DNA from: Yponomeuta sedellus
Lineage: Eukaryota; Arthropoda; Insecta; Lepidoptera; Yponomeutidae
NCBI GenBank assembly: GCA_934045075.1
Contig: OW203726.1
Span: 24,357,693-24,421,692, forward strand
Length of the DNA: 64,000 nt
Direction of reading: 5' to 3'
In this document: positions 30,204 through 41,436 of the stretch, piece by piece
Layout: each line of letters begins with the position of its first letter
Numbering within the stretch: position 1 is the stretch's first letter
Made by a program: the position numbers and the translations under genes
The notes under the pieces: model-generated
Told to the model about the DNA's origin: nothing
The model's database searches: none
The model's input: only the letters and a program-made list of their open reading frames with translations

Positions 30204-31148
30204 TTATATCACACCACGTTTTTTCAGTTCTGTTAAAACTGATACAATTTCATCATCTAAGCCAGTATTACCGGCATCTTTCGAAGCTATTAATAATTTC
30301 AATGTTTCAACTAATTCGTTTGGATCATTCCAAAAAATGTAATCTACTTTGTTATCAACTTTTTTAAGCAATGATAAACCCTTTCCTTTGGAAACATTGG
30401 CGGAACATAATAAGGGTTTTACAATTTGTAAATACTTAAATCCTCTGTTGCTATTGATTGGTTGATTGGGATCATATTTACGTCGATGAGCGTTTGTGCT
30501 TATTAGTATAAATTTATAATTCCTTTTATCATCTTCAGTGATAATGTTTAGATCAGGATTTTTTTTGTAAAGTAATTCACTGAGTCCATTAGTTTTGACA
30601 TACGAATGACCTGCTATTTCAAATGCATCATTAGTTATGGAGAGCGGTGCTGATCCTATCATAGGTTTTCCATTTTCCAATCTAATTCCATAAGGTACAT
30701 CTTTGAATACTTCTGATGATAAAGACCATGACGATAAAGACTTTGCATTTGGTGTTGAAGCACCATCCGAATTTGTTTCAAAAAATATGTCACTCATGTT
30801 ATTTCTAAGACTTTGATTCAGTTCAGAGTCACTTATGTTATCATCGCTGTTACTAGCATTCGATACCTCTTGGAGTGATTCCCTTGAAGAGCTAATTTCA
30901 GAAAATTTTCGTTTCTTCGTAGGTGTAGACTGTCGTGCTAAATGTTCAAGCGAATCAACATCTTCATTACTTAACTGTTCTTGATACGGGGTTCTCGTTA
31001 GCTGTTTAAGTGGATCTGTTACTGGTTTGAACATAGTTTCTAATGCCAACTCAGAATCCATTTTAGTATTTTTCATGTTTTGAACCTTCTTTTTAACAGC
31101 CTCAGCAGACTTAATTATTTGTTGTTTAATTGATTTTTCATCACACAT
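30204..31148 (-). CDS. DUF8207-like Polinton virion protein
   Basis: The 314-residue protein has a long polar, probably disordered N-terminal half (TPTKKRKFSEISSSRES; SNASNSDDNISDSEL). A conserved C-terminal domain begins near YGIRLENGKPMIG and contains KTNGLSELLYKKNPD and FKYLQIVKPLL. I recall this domain from arthropod Polintons under the label DUF8207; its function is unknown. The basic patch KKRK could be a nuclear signal. It stands alone, 68 bp from the next gene and 81 bp from the ATPase gene. Confidence 0.75.
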   Translation of the reverse strand: MCDEKSIKQQIIKSAEAVKKKVQNMKNTKMDSELALETMFKPVTDPLKQLTRTPYQEQLSNEDVDSLEHLARQSTPTKKRKFSEISSSRESLQEVSNASNSDDNISDSELNQSLRNNMSDIFFETNSDGASTPNAKSLSSWSLSSEVFKDVPYGIRLENGKPMIGSAPLSITNDAFEIAGHSYVKTNGLSELLYKKNPDLNIITEDDKRNYKFILISTNAHRRKYDPNQPINSNRGFKYLQIVKPLLCSANVSKGKGLSLLKKVDNKVDYIFWNDPNELVETLKLLIASKDAGNTGLDDEIVSVLTELKKRGVI

Positions 31149-31229
31149 TTTTTCTTATTTTACAACTACTCGCATATAAAGAAGATAAGAAAGTGGCTTC
31201 TGATTTAAAAAAAACGGCATTTATGTATC

Positions 31230-31919
31230 TCACTCGTCGAAAGTAATAAAGGTGTCGAATTTCATTCTGTAGCATCCGTTATTTCTTTGACAGTCTTTAT
31301 TAATCACTAAATAGCTAAATGTATCTTTCCAAACTTGTGAACAAAGTTCGCGAAATTGATGCCAAGGCATATCAGTGTTCACATGTTCATCATAAATATG
31401 ACGTAAGTTAATATCATCCTGTTTGAATATGATGAGTAGATTTGCATTGTCGCGAACCAGTTGTTTTGGGACTTTGCTATAAGTTTGGTTCAAATAAAAA
31501 CAGTCTATATTTTTATGTCTACCCATGGCAAAGTAATCACGAATGTTATTTTGATTTTCACAGGCAACATCGTCGAAAATAATGACAGAATTTTGAGACG
31601 CTAAGCTTGGATTTAAGACTTCTTTGTTATCGCGATATTTATAATAACGTATTCCTGGAACGAGATTCATTACCTTCTCTAAAAATATGTATTTTGGTTG
31701 ATACAACGTTTTCGAATAAACGTACACGTTACGGAAATGTAAACCATTAGGATGTAAAAGTAACCCAAGGACTAAGTTTGTTTTTCCGCAGTTAGACGGT
31801 CCGCAAACTATACAACGGATGGTGTTTGGTAAAAGCTTTCCGTGACGATATGTATTTTTTTCAGATCCTACATCAATATTCTCAAGATTTAGTGATGTAG
31901 GTTGTTTAACAAATTTCAT
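31230..31919 (-). CDS. FtsK/HerA-type genome-packaging ATPase
   Basis: The 229-residue protein carries Walker A GPSNCGKT (40-47) and Walker B SVIIFDD (111-117). The length and order match packaging ATPases of Polintons and related viruses, which pump DNA into preformed capsids. It is the first gene of the minus-strand block, only 118 bp from the right terminal repeat. TCAGT on the minus strand at 31,955-31,959 could be an initiator about 40 bp upstream of the ATG. The frame is intact. Confidence 0.93.
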   Translation of the reverse strand: MKFVKQPTSLNLENIDVGSEKNTYRHGKLLPNTIRCIVCGPSNCGKTNLVLGLLLHPNGLHFRNVYVYSKTLYQPKYIFLEKVMNLVPGIRYYKYRDNKEVLNPSLASQNSVIIFDDVACENQNNIRDYFAMGRHKNIDCFYLNQTYSKVPKQLVRDNANLLIIFKQDDINLRHIYDEHVNTDMPWHQFRELCSQVWKDTFSYLVINKDCQRNNGCYRMKFDTFITFDE

Positions 31920-32037
31920 TTTTGGAGAAATATGTTACCAGTGATGTCCTCATTACTGAAATGCGATCATCACGATTAAACTTCAGTATTTATCTGTGTT
32001 ACTAACATCATTTCATTTCCAGCCGCAAGTAAAATTC

Positions 32038-32174
32038 AGAATCAATCAATATTATTGGGTATTCTGGAACAGATGTAATGAGTTTGAGTGAACGACAAGC
32101 CGCGCCAACCGGCGCGGTGCGTCGTGAGCTCAAACGAATGGAAGCTGGTCCAGAATGCCCAATAACATCCTACT
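32038..32174 (-). repeat. Polinton right terminal inverted repeat (137 bp)
   Basis: It is the reverse complement of 15,775-15,911 with seven substitutions, all on the inner side. It contains the same 116-bp palindrome (32,051-32,166) and ends CATCCTACT, the CT end expected of Polintons. TTAGGA follows at 32,175-32,180. Confidence 0.93.
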
Positions 32175-32340
32175 TTAGGAGGTTTTGCTGTCCCTGGTAG
32201 AAGGTTGGTAACATCCAGACTAAGCCATTCGGAGTGTTTTTCAATAAGTTCTTTGGTTTTCTTAAGAAAACTGGTCGTAGGATCTCGTTTGACCTTTTGG
32301 TATGTGCTTTCGTCCGATAGTAATGATTGAATTTTGGCGT
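32175..32340 (-). pseudogene. Penelope RT N-terminal fragment (minus copy, beyond the Polinton)
   Basis: The minus strand reads SLLSDESTYQKVKRDPT and HSEWLSLDVTNLLPGTAKPP, the part of Penelope RT that lies upstream of LYGLPKIHK. It starts with the second TTAGGA and connects directly to 15,774 once the Polinton is removed. The copy is 5'-truncated near 32,340, where it meets the plus copy head-to-head. Confidence 0.85.
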
Positions 32341-32889
32341 TGAAACACTCCGAATGGCTTAGTCTGGATGTTACCAACCTTCTACCAGGGACAGCAAAAC
32401 CTCCTAAACTGTATGGACTACCGAAAATTCACAAGACGGGGGCTCCACTGCGTCCTATTGTCAGCCAAATTGGTGCTCCTACCTACAAACTAGCCCAACA
32501 CCTGACGCAAGTCCTGTCACCGCTGAGGGGGAACACTGAAGCCCACGTCAAGGATTCCTACCACTTCACTAGTTAAATTGATGACCTACATTTGACTAGT
32601 GAAGAAACAATGGTGAGTTTCGATGTTAAATCCTTGTTTACTTGTCTTCCAATACAGGATTGCATTGAGATTATTAAGAGAAGGCTCAATGAACATGATT
32701 TGCCTGTGAAATATGCAGAGCTGTTAGATCACTGCCTAACAACTGGCTACTTGGTATGGAATGGTGAGTTTTACATGCAGGTAGACGGGGTAGCCATGGG
32801 TTCCCCTGTTTCTCCCGTTGTAGCCGATATTTTCATGGAAGACTTCGAGGAGCGAGCCCTGCGAACTGCTCCCGTCCCACCAAGGTTCT
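32340..32889 (+). pseudogene. Penelope-like RT, first part (plus copy)
   Basis: The frame starts 5'-truncated at HSEWLSL and runs through LYGLPKIHK. It is broken by one nonsense change at 32,575-32,577 (TAA where the minus copy has CAA), then continues through SFDVKSLF and GVAMGSPVSP. It stops at RF, where the BEL element begins. GTTCT (32,885-32,889) is the BEL target duplication. The remainder is at 41,638-42,532. Confidence 0.9.
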
Positions 32890-33090
32890 TGTACGAGCGA
32901 ACGTACAATGTATTGAAATTGCTTAGTTTACACTATATTTACTCATTACTTTACAATAAATCAGTTACGCTAACGTACTCGTTGGAATCGGTCGTTTCAA
33001 TCATACGCCATTCCCCTTATCAATATCAATATCAAAATAGTATCAATATCAAAATAGTATCAATATCAGCATTGTGTATACCACTACACA
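32890..33090 (+). repeat. BEL/Pao 5' LTR (201 bp)
   Basis: It starts TGTACGAGCGAACG and ends CCACTACACA. It is identical over 201 bp to 41,437-41,637. Two AATAGTATCAATATCAA units lie near the 3' end. The 5-bp GTTCT repeats flank the pair of LTRs. Confidence 0.95.
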
Positions 33091-33093
33091 TTT

Positions 33094-33112
33094 TGGTCCT
33101 TCGAGCCGGATT
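33094..33112 (+). promoter_or_regulatory. Primer-binding site complementary to tRNA-Tyr
   Basis: TGGTCCTTCGAGCCGGATT begins four bases after the 5' LTR. Its complement ends CGAAGGACCA, which is the 3' end of animal tRNA-Tyr plus CCA as I remember it. It would prime minus-strand synthesis. Confidence 0.8.
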
Positions 33113-33504
33113 GAAGGACTCGCGACCTCCTCGGGACACTTTGATTCGGCGCTATCAGTGAAATATCAAATACCTATCAATATCAGTGCCTGTCAGTGAA
33201 GCAGCTGAACATATCAAGAGCACACCTATCTACGTATCAACCTGGAACCGTGACCGGACAGCAATAAGGTCACCGAGTTCACGCCAAATAACTGGCTATA
33301 TCAGCATATCATCGAGTCTCCAATATCAACAACTCTACCCGTCGTGGAATTATCACTATATCTAGATATTTAATTGCGATTATTTTCCGCACAGTAGCAA
33401 ATCGGGTTGATTGGCCTCTCAGAAGCGGGAATCACCAATTAACTTGAGAAGGTGCATAATACTGTACCGGGAATTTAAGAGCTTTAACCATCAAATCTAT
33501 CATT

Positions 33505-36500
33505 ATGGAGGCTATACTCACACATCAAAGTGAGCTTATCCACTCAATGGAGAAGATTTATATTAACTTCAAAAAAGACAGCGTCAGCAGAAAAACTTCG
33601 GATTATTTGAAAATGCGATTAGAAGCGCTAGACAGCTTTTGGAATGAATTTGAACAAAACAATGAAGAATTGCAGAAATACGATGACAAAACATCAGAAT
33701 ACTTTTACAAGGACATTTATCAACAAATGAAGGAGTACTACGGCACCACACGAAATATGATTTTATCATTTACACCACTCACTTTAACTTCGCCCATTCC
33801 GTCGACCAGCAAGGGACCAGAGACTAAGTTTGAGGTACAAACTATCATTATCGACGATCGAAGAAACAATACCTCCTCGGAAATAGACCCCTTATTGGTT
33901 CAACAAAGAGCTCATTTTCGCGCCCTTAAAAGGCAAATACAACGCATCAATATGGAAAAACTGGAAGAAAAATGGGAAATTGAAGACGAGATCAAGAATC
34001 TAAAGCACCGTTGGCATACCATTGACGACCTTCACCTACGAATCGACAGCATCCTGTGCGACTCAGATAGTGAATATCAAGCGGAGTTCCTATTTCATGA
34101 AGATATGTTCAACGATATCAAGAAACAGCTTAATAAAAAACTGTGTTCAACAGCTCACCTTCAGCAATCAGTCCCGCAAATAGAAATTCCAATCTTTTCG
34201 GGAAAGTACACCCAATGGCCCACCTTCTGTGACCTATTTTCTGAGGCAATACATAGCAACAAATACCTTAGCAACGCACAGAAGATGCAACACTTAAAGG
34301 GCAAAGTAAAAGGTGAAGCTGAGCGCCTGATACAACATCTCAATATATCTTCTGAAAACTACGAAGCAGCGTGGGATATCTTGAATCACCGCTACAACAA
34401 CCCTCAAGTGTTGTTTACCAAACAAATTGAAATCCTTCTGAGTCAACCTGTCGTCCAAAAACAAACGTCGTACGAGCTTAAGAGGTTATACGACACCTCG
34501 AACGAGTGCATCCATGCCATCGAGAATCTTGGGATCAACACAGAAACCTGGGACCCACTTTTAGTCCATCTACTAACAAAAAAGCTAGATGCTGACTCAT
34601 ACAGCGACTACAAGGAAGCCCGGAAATCCCCAAGAGATCTCCCAACACTTGAAGAATTTATGAACTTTTTAGAAGTTAAGTTCACTGCGCTGGAGCCAAT
34701 CAGCAGTAAAGATAAGGAGACTCCGACTGCAAAGGCATCAAATTATCAAAAATCATTCCCCAACAACAAGCTATATCAAGGACGTTATAATCATAAAAAC
34801 TATCAAGCCGTAGCCACTTCCTCCCGAAAACGGCGCCCACACCCGTGCCCTATGTGCAACTCAGAAGAGCATGTCCTATTTGCGTGCCCTAAATTCGCAA
34901 ACCTACCATTGGAAAAAATCATGGACACGATCGATAGAAAAGAGATCTGCCCCAACTGCCTATATAAACATTACGGCAAGGATTGTTTTTCCGAAAGAAA
35001 ATGCAAGGAGTGCAACGGACCGCATAACACTTTTATCCACAAGGCTGCAACTACTTTGCCGTCGACCACAACGTCAGCAAAACTGCCCAGACAACACAGC
35101 GCCAATCATGTCGCTACGGACGACGAAGAGATCCTGTTAACAACCCTATCAATTAGAGTGAAATCTGCTGACGGCACTTATGTAGTGCTACGGGCCCTTC
35201 TGGATCAGGGGTCCCAAATATCACTTATATCAGAAAAAGCTGCTCAGATGTTGGGACTACAAAGAAAGCATTACGCCGCATCTGTAACGGGAATCGGACC
35301 CAGCAGCAAGCCAAGTAAAGGCTTAGTCACACTAGATTGTGACTCAATCTATGGAGATTATCAGTTCACGACACAAGCTCTAGTTATATCGCGTGTCGTC
35401 AATAGTTTACCAAACTCATCATTTGCCAAGCAACAATGGCCACATCTCCAACATATCAAACTCGCAGACCCTGAATACAACCTATCGAAACCAACAGACC
35501 TGCTGCTAGATGCCAGCGTGTATTCAGAGATTATCATGAGCGGTCTTATCAAAGGTCCTTCCCAGGCCCCGATAGCTCAACAAACTCAACTGGGATGGAT
35601 CCTGTCCGGCAACGTCAAAACATACAATTGTAGCGTTGTAATAAATCAAGCGGACGACTTATCAACGTACTGGGAACTCGAGGACATAATGGACAGCACG
35701 GCATGTCATGTTCTCACCGACGAGGAGCAATACTGCGAAGATTTCTATCAATCAACTTTCAATCGATTGGAAAACGGAAAATACGAAGTTGCGATACCGA
35801 TGAAACACGACTTCGAGAATAACCTCGGTACATCAAAGCCGAAGGCCATCGCTCAATATCTACATCAAGAAAGAAAGATGTTGAAGGATCCAACTCTATC
35901 ATTGGGTTATAAAAACTTTATGCAGGAATATCAAGAACTCGGTCATATGCGCAAGTCCGCTGAGGTAATCGAACCCGCATGCTATCTACCGCATCACGGT
36001 GTTGTCAAGCCCGATTCAACCACGACAGCCTTACCTGTCGTTTTCAACGCGTCAGCAAAGACGTCATCGGGTTACAGTCTCAACGACCTTATGGAATGCG
36101 GCGCAAACCTACAGCAAGATTTACAAGGTCTTATTATCAGATGGAGAAAATACAAGTACGTTATAACTGCCGACATAGGAAAGTTTTTCCGCCAAATTCT
36201 TGTGAGAGAAAAGGATCTGCCCTTACAAACGATCATCTGGCGAGATTCGCCCTGGGAACCGCTCCAAGAATACCATCTTACCACCGTAACATACGGGACT
36301 AAGGCAGCTCCATTTCTAGCCATGCGCACCCTCAAGCAAATCGCCATTGATAACGCCGAAAACCCCCGCTATAGCCTAGCAGCGGCGGCGCTACAAGACT
36401 CCTTTTACATGGACGACTTGCTGTGTGGGCACGACTCCTTATATCAAGAGAAAGAACTGCAGTACCAACTTATCGAAATCCTTAAAGGAGCTGGAATGAA

Positions 36501-36969
36501 CCTTCGAAAATGGTCCAGCAATGAATCCAAAATCGTTGAAAACTTATCAATTGACCTATTGAACCCTCCGTTGGAGTTCAAGGATGCGGAAACACAGAAA
36601 GCATTGGGACTTCGATGGAATCCTACGTCAGACACCTTCACTTATCAAAACAAGTTGGATCATTCAGAAACTACGAGTATCACAAAAAGACAGTTGCTAT
36701 CGGAAATATCCGAAATCTTCGACCCCCTCGGCTGGCTATCACCGCTCACTATCAGAGGAAAAATCCTGTTCCAAAAAACATGGCTAGAAAACACGTCATG
36801 GGACAGCGAGCTAAAAACTGAACTTCATGCCGATTGGCTGAAGTTGAAGGAAGACCTAAGGTCAATAAACGGAATCGAAATACCCCGTGTCACATCGGTC
36901 AATCACTTCAACTGCACGGGTTTTGCGACGCATCAGAATCTGCTTACACCTGTGCCGTGTATGTATTAG
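33505..36969 (+). pseudogene. BEL/Pao gag-protease-RT polyprotein, frameshifted at its end
   Basis: The frame gives 1154 codons from the ATG at 33,505. The N-terminal gag part has coiled-coil stretches and a DUF1759-type region (IPIFSGKYTQWPTF near residue 230). Zinc-binding Cys/His clusters start near residue 451 (CPMCNSEEHVLFACP; CKECNGPHNTFIH). The aspartic protease has LLDQGSQISLIS near 566. RT motifs include ITADIGKFFRQILV and FYMDDLLCG near 968. The true product continues in the third frame from about 36,910 (RNase H), so one base is missing near there. The last 20 or so codons here are out of frame. An assembly error is an alternative to a real mutation. Confidence 0.9.
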
Positions 36970-38371
36970 CCAAGAACGATAAAGGCGCATACACATCTAC
37001 CTTGGTGGCTGCCAAAACAAAGGTAACACCTACCAAGAAGAGTATATCATTGCCAAGACTGGAACTACTGGGTGCGCTCCTACTATCCCAGCTAGTAAAG
37101 AAGGTCTTAGAATCGCTATCATCAGAACATATCACCATACATGCCTGGACGGACTCCATGATTGTGCTTGGATGGCTACATGGAGATATATCAAAATGGA
37201 AGCAGTTTGTCGCCAACAGAGTCCAACAGATCAAAGCCATCATACCTGCCTGTTCATGGCGTCACGTACGATCTGAAGAAAACGCTGCGGATTGTGCGTC
37301 AAGGGGAATTACGAGTGCACAACTACTCAATCACTCCTTGTGGTGGGAAGGGCCTGAATGGCTACTATCCTTTGACCCCGCCACATCCACGAAAATGCAA
37401 TATCAAGAACCGACAATTGAAGTCAAACAAAAGCACAATGTGAACGCAGCCTTACATCAAAATACATCGGACTCAATAATTATCAACCTACTACACAACA
37501 ACAGCTCTATCACGCGGATTGCGAAAATAATTGCATGGATGTCGCGTTTTAACCCACATCAGCGGAAAACTTTGCCCCGACCATTGGAATGTGCTATCAA
37601 GTCAACCGAGCTACAAAATGTTATGAACCTTATTATCACGACAGTACAGAGCATAGAATTTGGAGAGGAAATATCTGATTTGAAATCGAAAGGTCGAGTC
37701 AAACACAGTAGCCGACTATCAAACTTAAATCCGTTCCTAGACGAACAGGGAATACTGAGGGTTGGTGGACGCCTAGCCAACGCGAATATCCGTGACTCAG
37801 CAAAGCATCCGGTCATCTTATCACCGTCCAGCCGCTTAACAGAACTTATCATTGCCCAAGCGCATATCACTACCCTTCATGGTGGCCCAAAACTGACTCT
37901 ATCATACATAAGAGAACACTATTGGATCCTCAGTGGCATTTGCACCGTGAAGAAACAATTACGACGTTGCATCAAGTGTCGTCGATATCAACAGGAGACT
38001 AAGCAGCAGATAATGGCAGACTTACCTCAACCGCGTGTGACCCCTTCCCGGCCCTTCACTAATACAGGAGTGGACTTTACGGGACATATTGAAATCAAAT
38101 CAAACAAAGGAAGAGGCATCCGCACCAGTAAGGGCTATGTGGCAGTGTTTGTATGCCTGGCTACCAAGGCTGTCCACTTGGAACTAGTTTCCGATCTTAG
38201 CACAGCAGCATTTCTAGCTGCATTCAGAAGGATGTGCTCTCGCAGAGGAACGCCAAAACACGTTTTCAGCGATAATGGAACTAATTTTGTAGGCGCCTCG
38301 CGACTCCTGAAGGCTGAGTACAAGATGATCCTTCAAAATATCAACTCAGAAGCCATCAACGATATCAATGA
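36910..38371 (+). pseudogene. BEL/Pao RNase H and integrase N-terminal part, cut by a LINE
   Basis: In frame 3 the RNase H starts at [16 protein letters not shown] and includes [12 protein letters not shown]. The integrase zinc domain shows [17 protein letters not shown] and CIKCRRYQQ. The catalytic core has [19 protein letters not shown] and [11 protein letters not shown]. The frame stops at the LINE insertion after AATGA (38,367-38,371). It resumes at 39,495 in the same frame, because the LINE plus one target duplication (1,128 bp) is a multiple of three. Confidence 0.9.
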
Positions 38372-39494
38372 TAAAACTGTCGGGTCGGTTGAGTTCAGCA
38401 GCGTTTGCAGTCAGAAAAATTAGACAACTTACAGACGTGTCGACGGCGAGGCTGGTCTATTTTAGTTATTTTCACAGTGTCATGTCGTATGGTTTGTTAT
38501 TATGGGGACGGGCAGCAGATATAGAAACCATATTTGTCTTGCAAAAAAGAGCAATAAGAGCTATTTACAACTTAAACAGTAGAGAATCGCTAAGGGAGCG
38601 TTTTAAAGAAATAGGCATTCTTACACTGGCTTGCCAATATATATTCGATAATATAATGTATGTCCGAAAAAATATAACAATGTTTAAATTAAATAGGGAC
38701 GTTCATAACGTAAACACAAGGAATAGAAACAAGGTTGCTTGTACTAAATCCCGATTAGCCAAGGTAGGCACATCATTTGTAGGTTACTGCGTTCGTTTTT
38801 ACAACAAAATTCCAGAACGTGTTCTATGCTTGTCTGAAAATAAATTTAAAACTTTCATTAAAAATTCGCTATGTAAAAAGGCATATTATAGAATAGACGA
38901 CTATATAAACGATCCTAATCCGTGGTAGTAAACCAATTCCACCGCGATTTTATTGTTAAGTATAACTAAGTATAACATATATTTTATAATACAAGTGTGT
39001 ACAGACGACGTGATTGCATATTAATAACTATATGATACCTTATATAACTGACAAAAACTTAACTGCAAGTTTGCTAAAGGTCATTCGAATGGTAGCGTGG
39101 TGTTCGGGTCATCTATCTCCCTCCAAAATGGTTGAGACTGATGATGGCTGAGCACTGCGTTATGCTCGTGAACGAGTGCTGTTCGTGTGTCTGGCCGCAG
39201 CACTTATGTTTTCCCCTATTATTGTGAGACATTTGACTAATGCTTTGACATTTGGGGTTGTTAATGGCAGTCATGAAATCTTATTAGGTTTACATATGGC
39301 AACTGATGTATTTGGTTTTAAGATGATTTGAGAAAAGATGGTCAGAGTGGAGTTTTTTTTTCCGCTGCCTTTTTCTCCACTACAATACGGCCCGAAGGCG
39401 GCGGCTTACACTTTACATTGTACATTGACATTCAGCAAATAGAATGTAAATTCTTTACGTTGAAATAAAATTATTTGAATTTGAATTGAATTTG
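38372..39494 (+). mobile_element. 5'-truncated LINE nested in the BEL integrase
   Basis: AATGA is repeated at 38,367-38,371 and 39,495-39,499. The insert holds the C-terminal 185 codons or so of a reverse transcriptase ORF (stop at 38,928; LVYFSYFHSVMSYGLLLWG thumb-type motif, ending INDPNPW). A 3' UTR follows with AAAAGATGGTCAGAGTGGAG and a tail of TTGAATTTGAATTG repeats. The 3' end matches copies at about 48.1, 57.8 and 61.2 kb. The RT sequence is of CR1/Jockey type by look. It is the youngest datable insertion here. Confidence 0.85.
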
Positions 39495-40109
39495 AATGAA
39501 ATGGTCATTACCTGGCACTTCAACGCTCCTGCCTGGCCATCAGCAGGGGGGCTATGGGAAGCTGCCGTAAAGAGCTTAAAACATCACTTAAAAAGAGTAC
39601 TGGGAGAACAAAAGTTAACGTATGAGGAATTCACTACGCTACTTTATCAAATCGAAGCGTGCCTCAATTCCAGGCCTCTGTGCCCACTATCAGAGAGCCC
39701 AGAGGACGACATAATTACTCCGGGACACTTTTTAATCGGAGGTCCAATACTATCACGCCCACAAACCGACCCCGATCATATGAGTCTATCAAACAGATGG
39801 CATATGGTACAGTCAATGACCAAACTCATCTGGAAGAAATGGTCCGGGGACTATTTACAACTACTCCAGACAAGAGCACGGTGGAGATATCCCACAAAAA
39901 ATCTAGAAGTAGGCGATGTTGTGATTATCAAGGAAGACAACATGCCCCCTGGCAAATGGGCTTTGGGCCGGATATGTGACGTCCATCCAGGAAAGGACGG
40001 CCACACAAGAGTTGTCACCCTCAAGACCAAGAACCACGCCATCAAACGTCCTATCAACAAGTTAATCCTGCTGCCCGTTACCGAAAAGGACGACTCAGAA
40101 AAAAAATAA
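39495..40109 (+). pseudogene. BEL/Pao integrase C-terminal part
   Basis: It continues the BEL frame after the LINE: WHFNAPAWPSAGGLWEAAVK contains the catalytic-domain end, and a DUF5641-type C-terminal domain follows (KWALGRICDVHPGKDGHTRV). It stops at 40,109. Together with 36,910-38,371 it makes up the interrupted integrase. Confidence 0.88.
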
Positions 40110-41322
40110 TCAACACCGTCACGGACACCTATAAAGGCCGCCTTGACGCTCACCTATTATCGCCACAGCAGTTGCAAAAACAAATGCATGTCATATCAGG
40201 ACAATTGCAAGGCGATCTGTCTTTACCAATCCGTCCAGACGATATCAAAAACCTACATCAGCTATTACATGCAAGAGCAAAGGTGACAAGGAACTACCTT
40301 ATCATCGAAATAAAAATACCACTAAATACGCAGGAGGACTACGAACTTGATTACGTCGTCAGTTTGCCGCAGAAACGTAACAATAACACTTACTATGCCG
40401 CACCACTGACCGACTACATCGCATTCAACACAAGAAAAGATACCTTTATCCCGATGACGCAGACCGACTTATCTTCTTGTATCAAATACCATCAAAGGGG
40501 CTTCCTCTGCGAATTGAACAATCCTATTTATCAACTTGCAGTGAAACAATCAATATGCGATATCCCTAGTGTAAGCCAAGAAGGCAAACAGATGTTTTGT
40601 GAAATAAAGTCGGCAATATGCATAAACAAATGGGTCAAGTTACACTCCAGTAGTACCTGGCTCTATTCATGCTGCAAAGAATGCACCGTGCGCATTTTAT
40701 GCCCAGCTGGCCCGTCGTCGCAAGCATTGCGCGATAACGGCATCATTACCCTAGGTCAGGATTGTATTATCAAAGGGGACTCTTATACCATTCTGGGACA
40801 TCACGACTATCAGAACCAGATTTTTATCAATAACGAAGAAGCCTTCCTGCCAAAGATATCGTCACCACTGAACGATTATATAAATACGAGTCTACCGAAA
40901 TCTCAGCTGTTGGAACTTGAAAATAATGATCGACTCGACAGTATGAGAGCATACAGAATCAGCTTGATGCTCTTAAGCATGCTGCGGATACTGACATATC
41001 AATAGATGACGCACACCACTACACAATGATATACAACTTACTAGCGATCGTGTGCATTCTAATACTTGGAGCGGGCTGCTATCGAATAAAGAGAAAACGC
41101 CGCGCCGCTGAGACGCGCCAAGAACAGCAGCAAGCAGCTGTGATGTTTACAAGGACCCCTCCAACTTCACTTGCACCACCCCAGATGTCAGCCGCTACCT
41201 CGCTACCGGTCATTTACAGCGATTTTCAACATCCTGAACGAAAACAGCATGCATCAAGCCAATCTAAAATCGGAAGTGAAATTCAACATCCCCCAACTTT
41301 CGTAAAAATTAATCAAAATTAG
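40110..41322 (+). pseudogene. env-like: Envelope-like region of the BEL element (F-protein-like, broken)
   Basis: Frame 2 is open from inside the integrase gene to 41,005. It carries paired cysteines (CELNNP, CDIPS, CEIKSAIC, CCKECTVRILC) and LGQDCIIKGDSYTILGH, recalling the distal half of baculovirus F-like envelope proteins seen in roo-type BEL elements. A hydrophobic membrane anchor (LLAIVCILILGAGCY) and basic tail lie in frame 1 at 41,026-41,322. A one-base shift near 40,960 therefore separates stalk and anchor. There is no room for the receptor-binding N-terminal half, and no signal peptide is evident. Spliced expression cannot be excluded. Confidence 0.65.
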
Positions 41323-41436
41323 TTAATCATTAATCAGAATTTGTAATTAATGTTGTGTAAATATCTGAATTATCACCTTTTACAATTTTATTATTAATAA
41401 TGTGTGTATTTCTTATTTCTTTTGTAGACGGCAAGA

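Larger units (their letters stand above)
15775..32174. mobile_element. Complete 16.4-kb Polinton/Maverick (adintovirus-like) element
   Basis: The ends are 5'-AGTAGGATG and CATCCTACT-3' with 137-bp terminal inverted repeats and a 6-bp duplication, as is standard for integrase-inserted Polintons. The element encodes a protein-primed PolB, a retroviral-type integrase with chromodomain, a packaging ATPase, an adenain-like protease, major and minor capsid proteins, a PLA2-domain protein and several smaller proteins. Plus-strand genes (18.5-25.0 kb) converge with ten minus-strand genes (25.15-31.92 kb). Every major frame is open, which indicates a young copy. The Polinton versus adintovirus naming depends on phylogeny I cannot run. 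Confidence 0.93.

Noticed and set aside
36834..36969. Programmed frameshift between the two long BEL frames
   Set aside because: The break falls between RT and RNase H, where BEL elements are normally read as one frame, and I see no slippery heptamer. A simple one-base loss or assembly error fits better.
38368..38928. A BEL-encoded 186-codon protein
   Set aside because: It is the C-terminal end of a LINE RT within a precisely bounded insertion flanked by AATGA.
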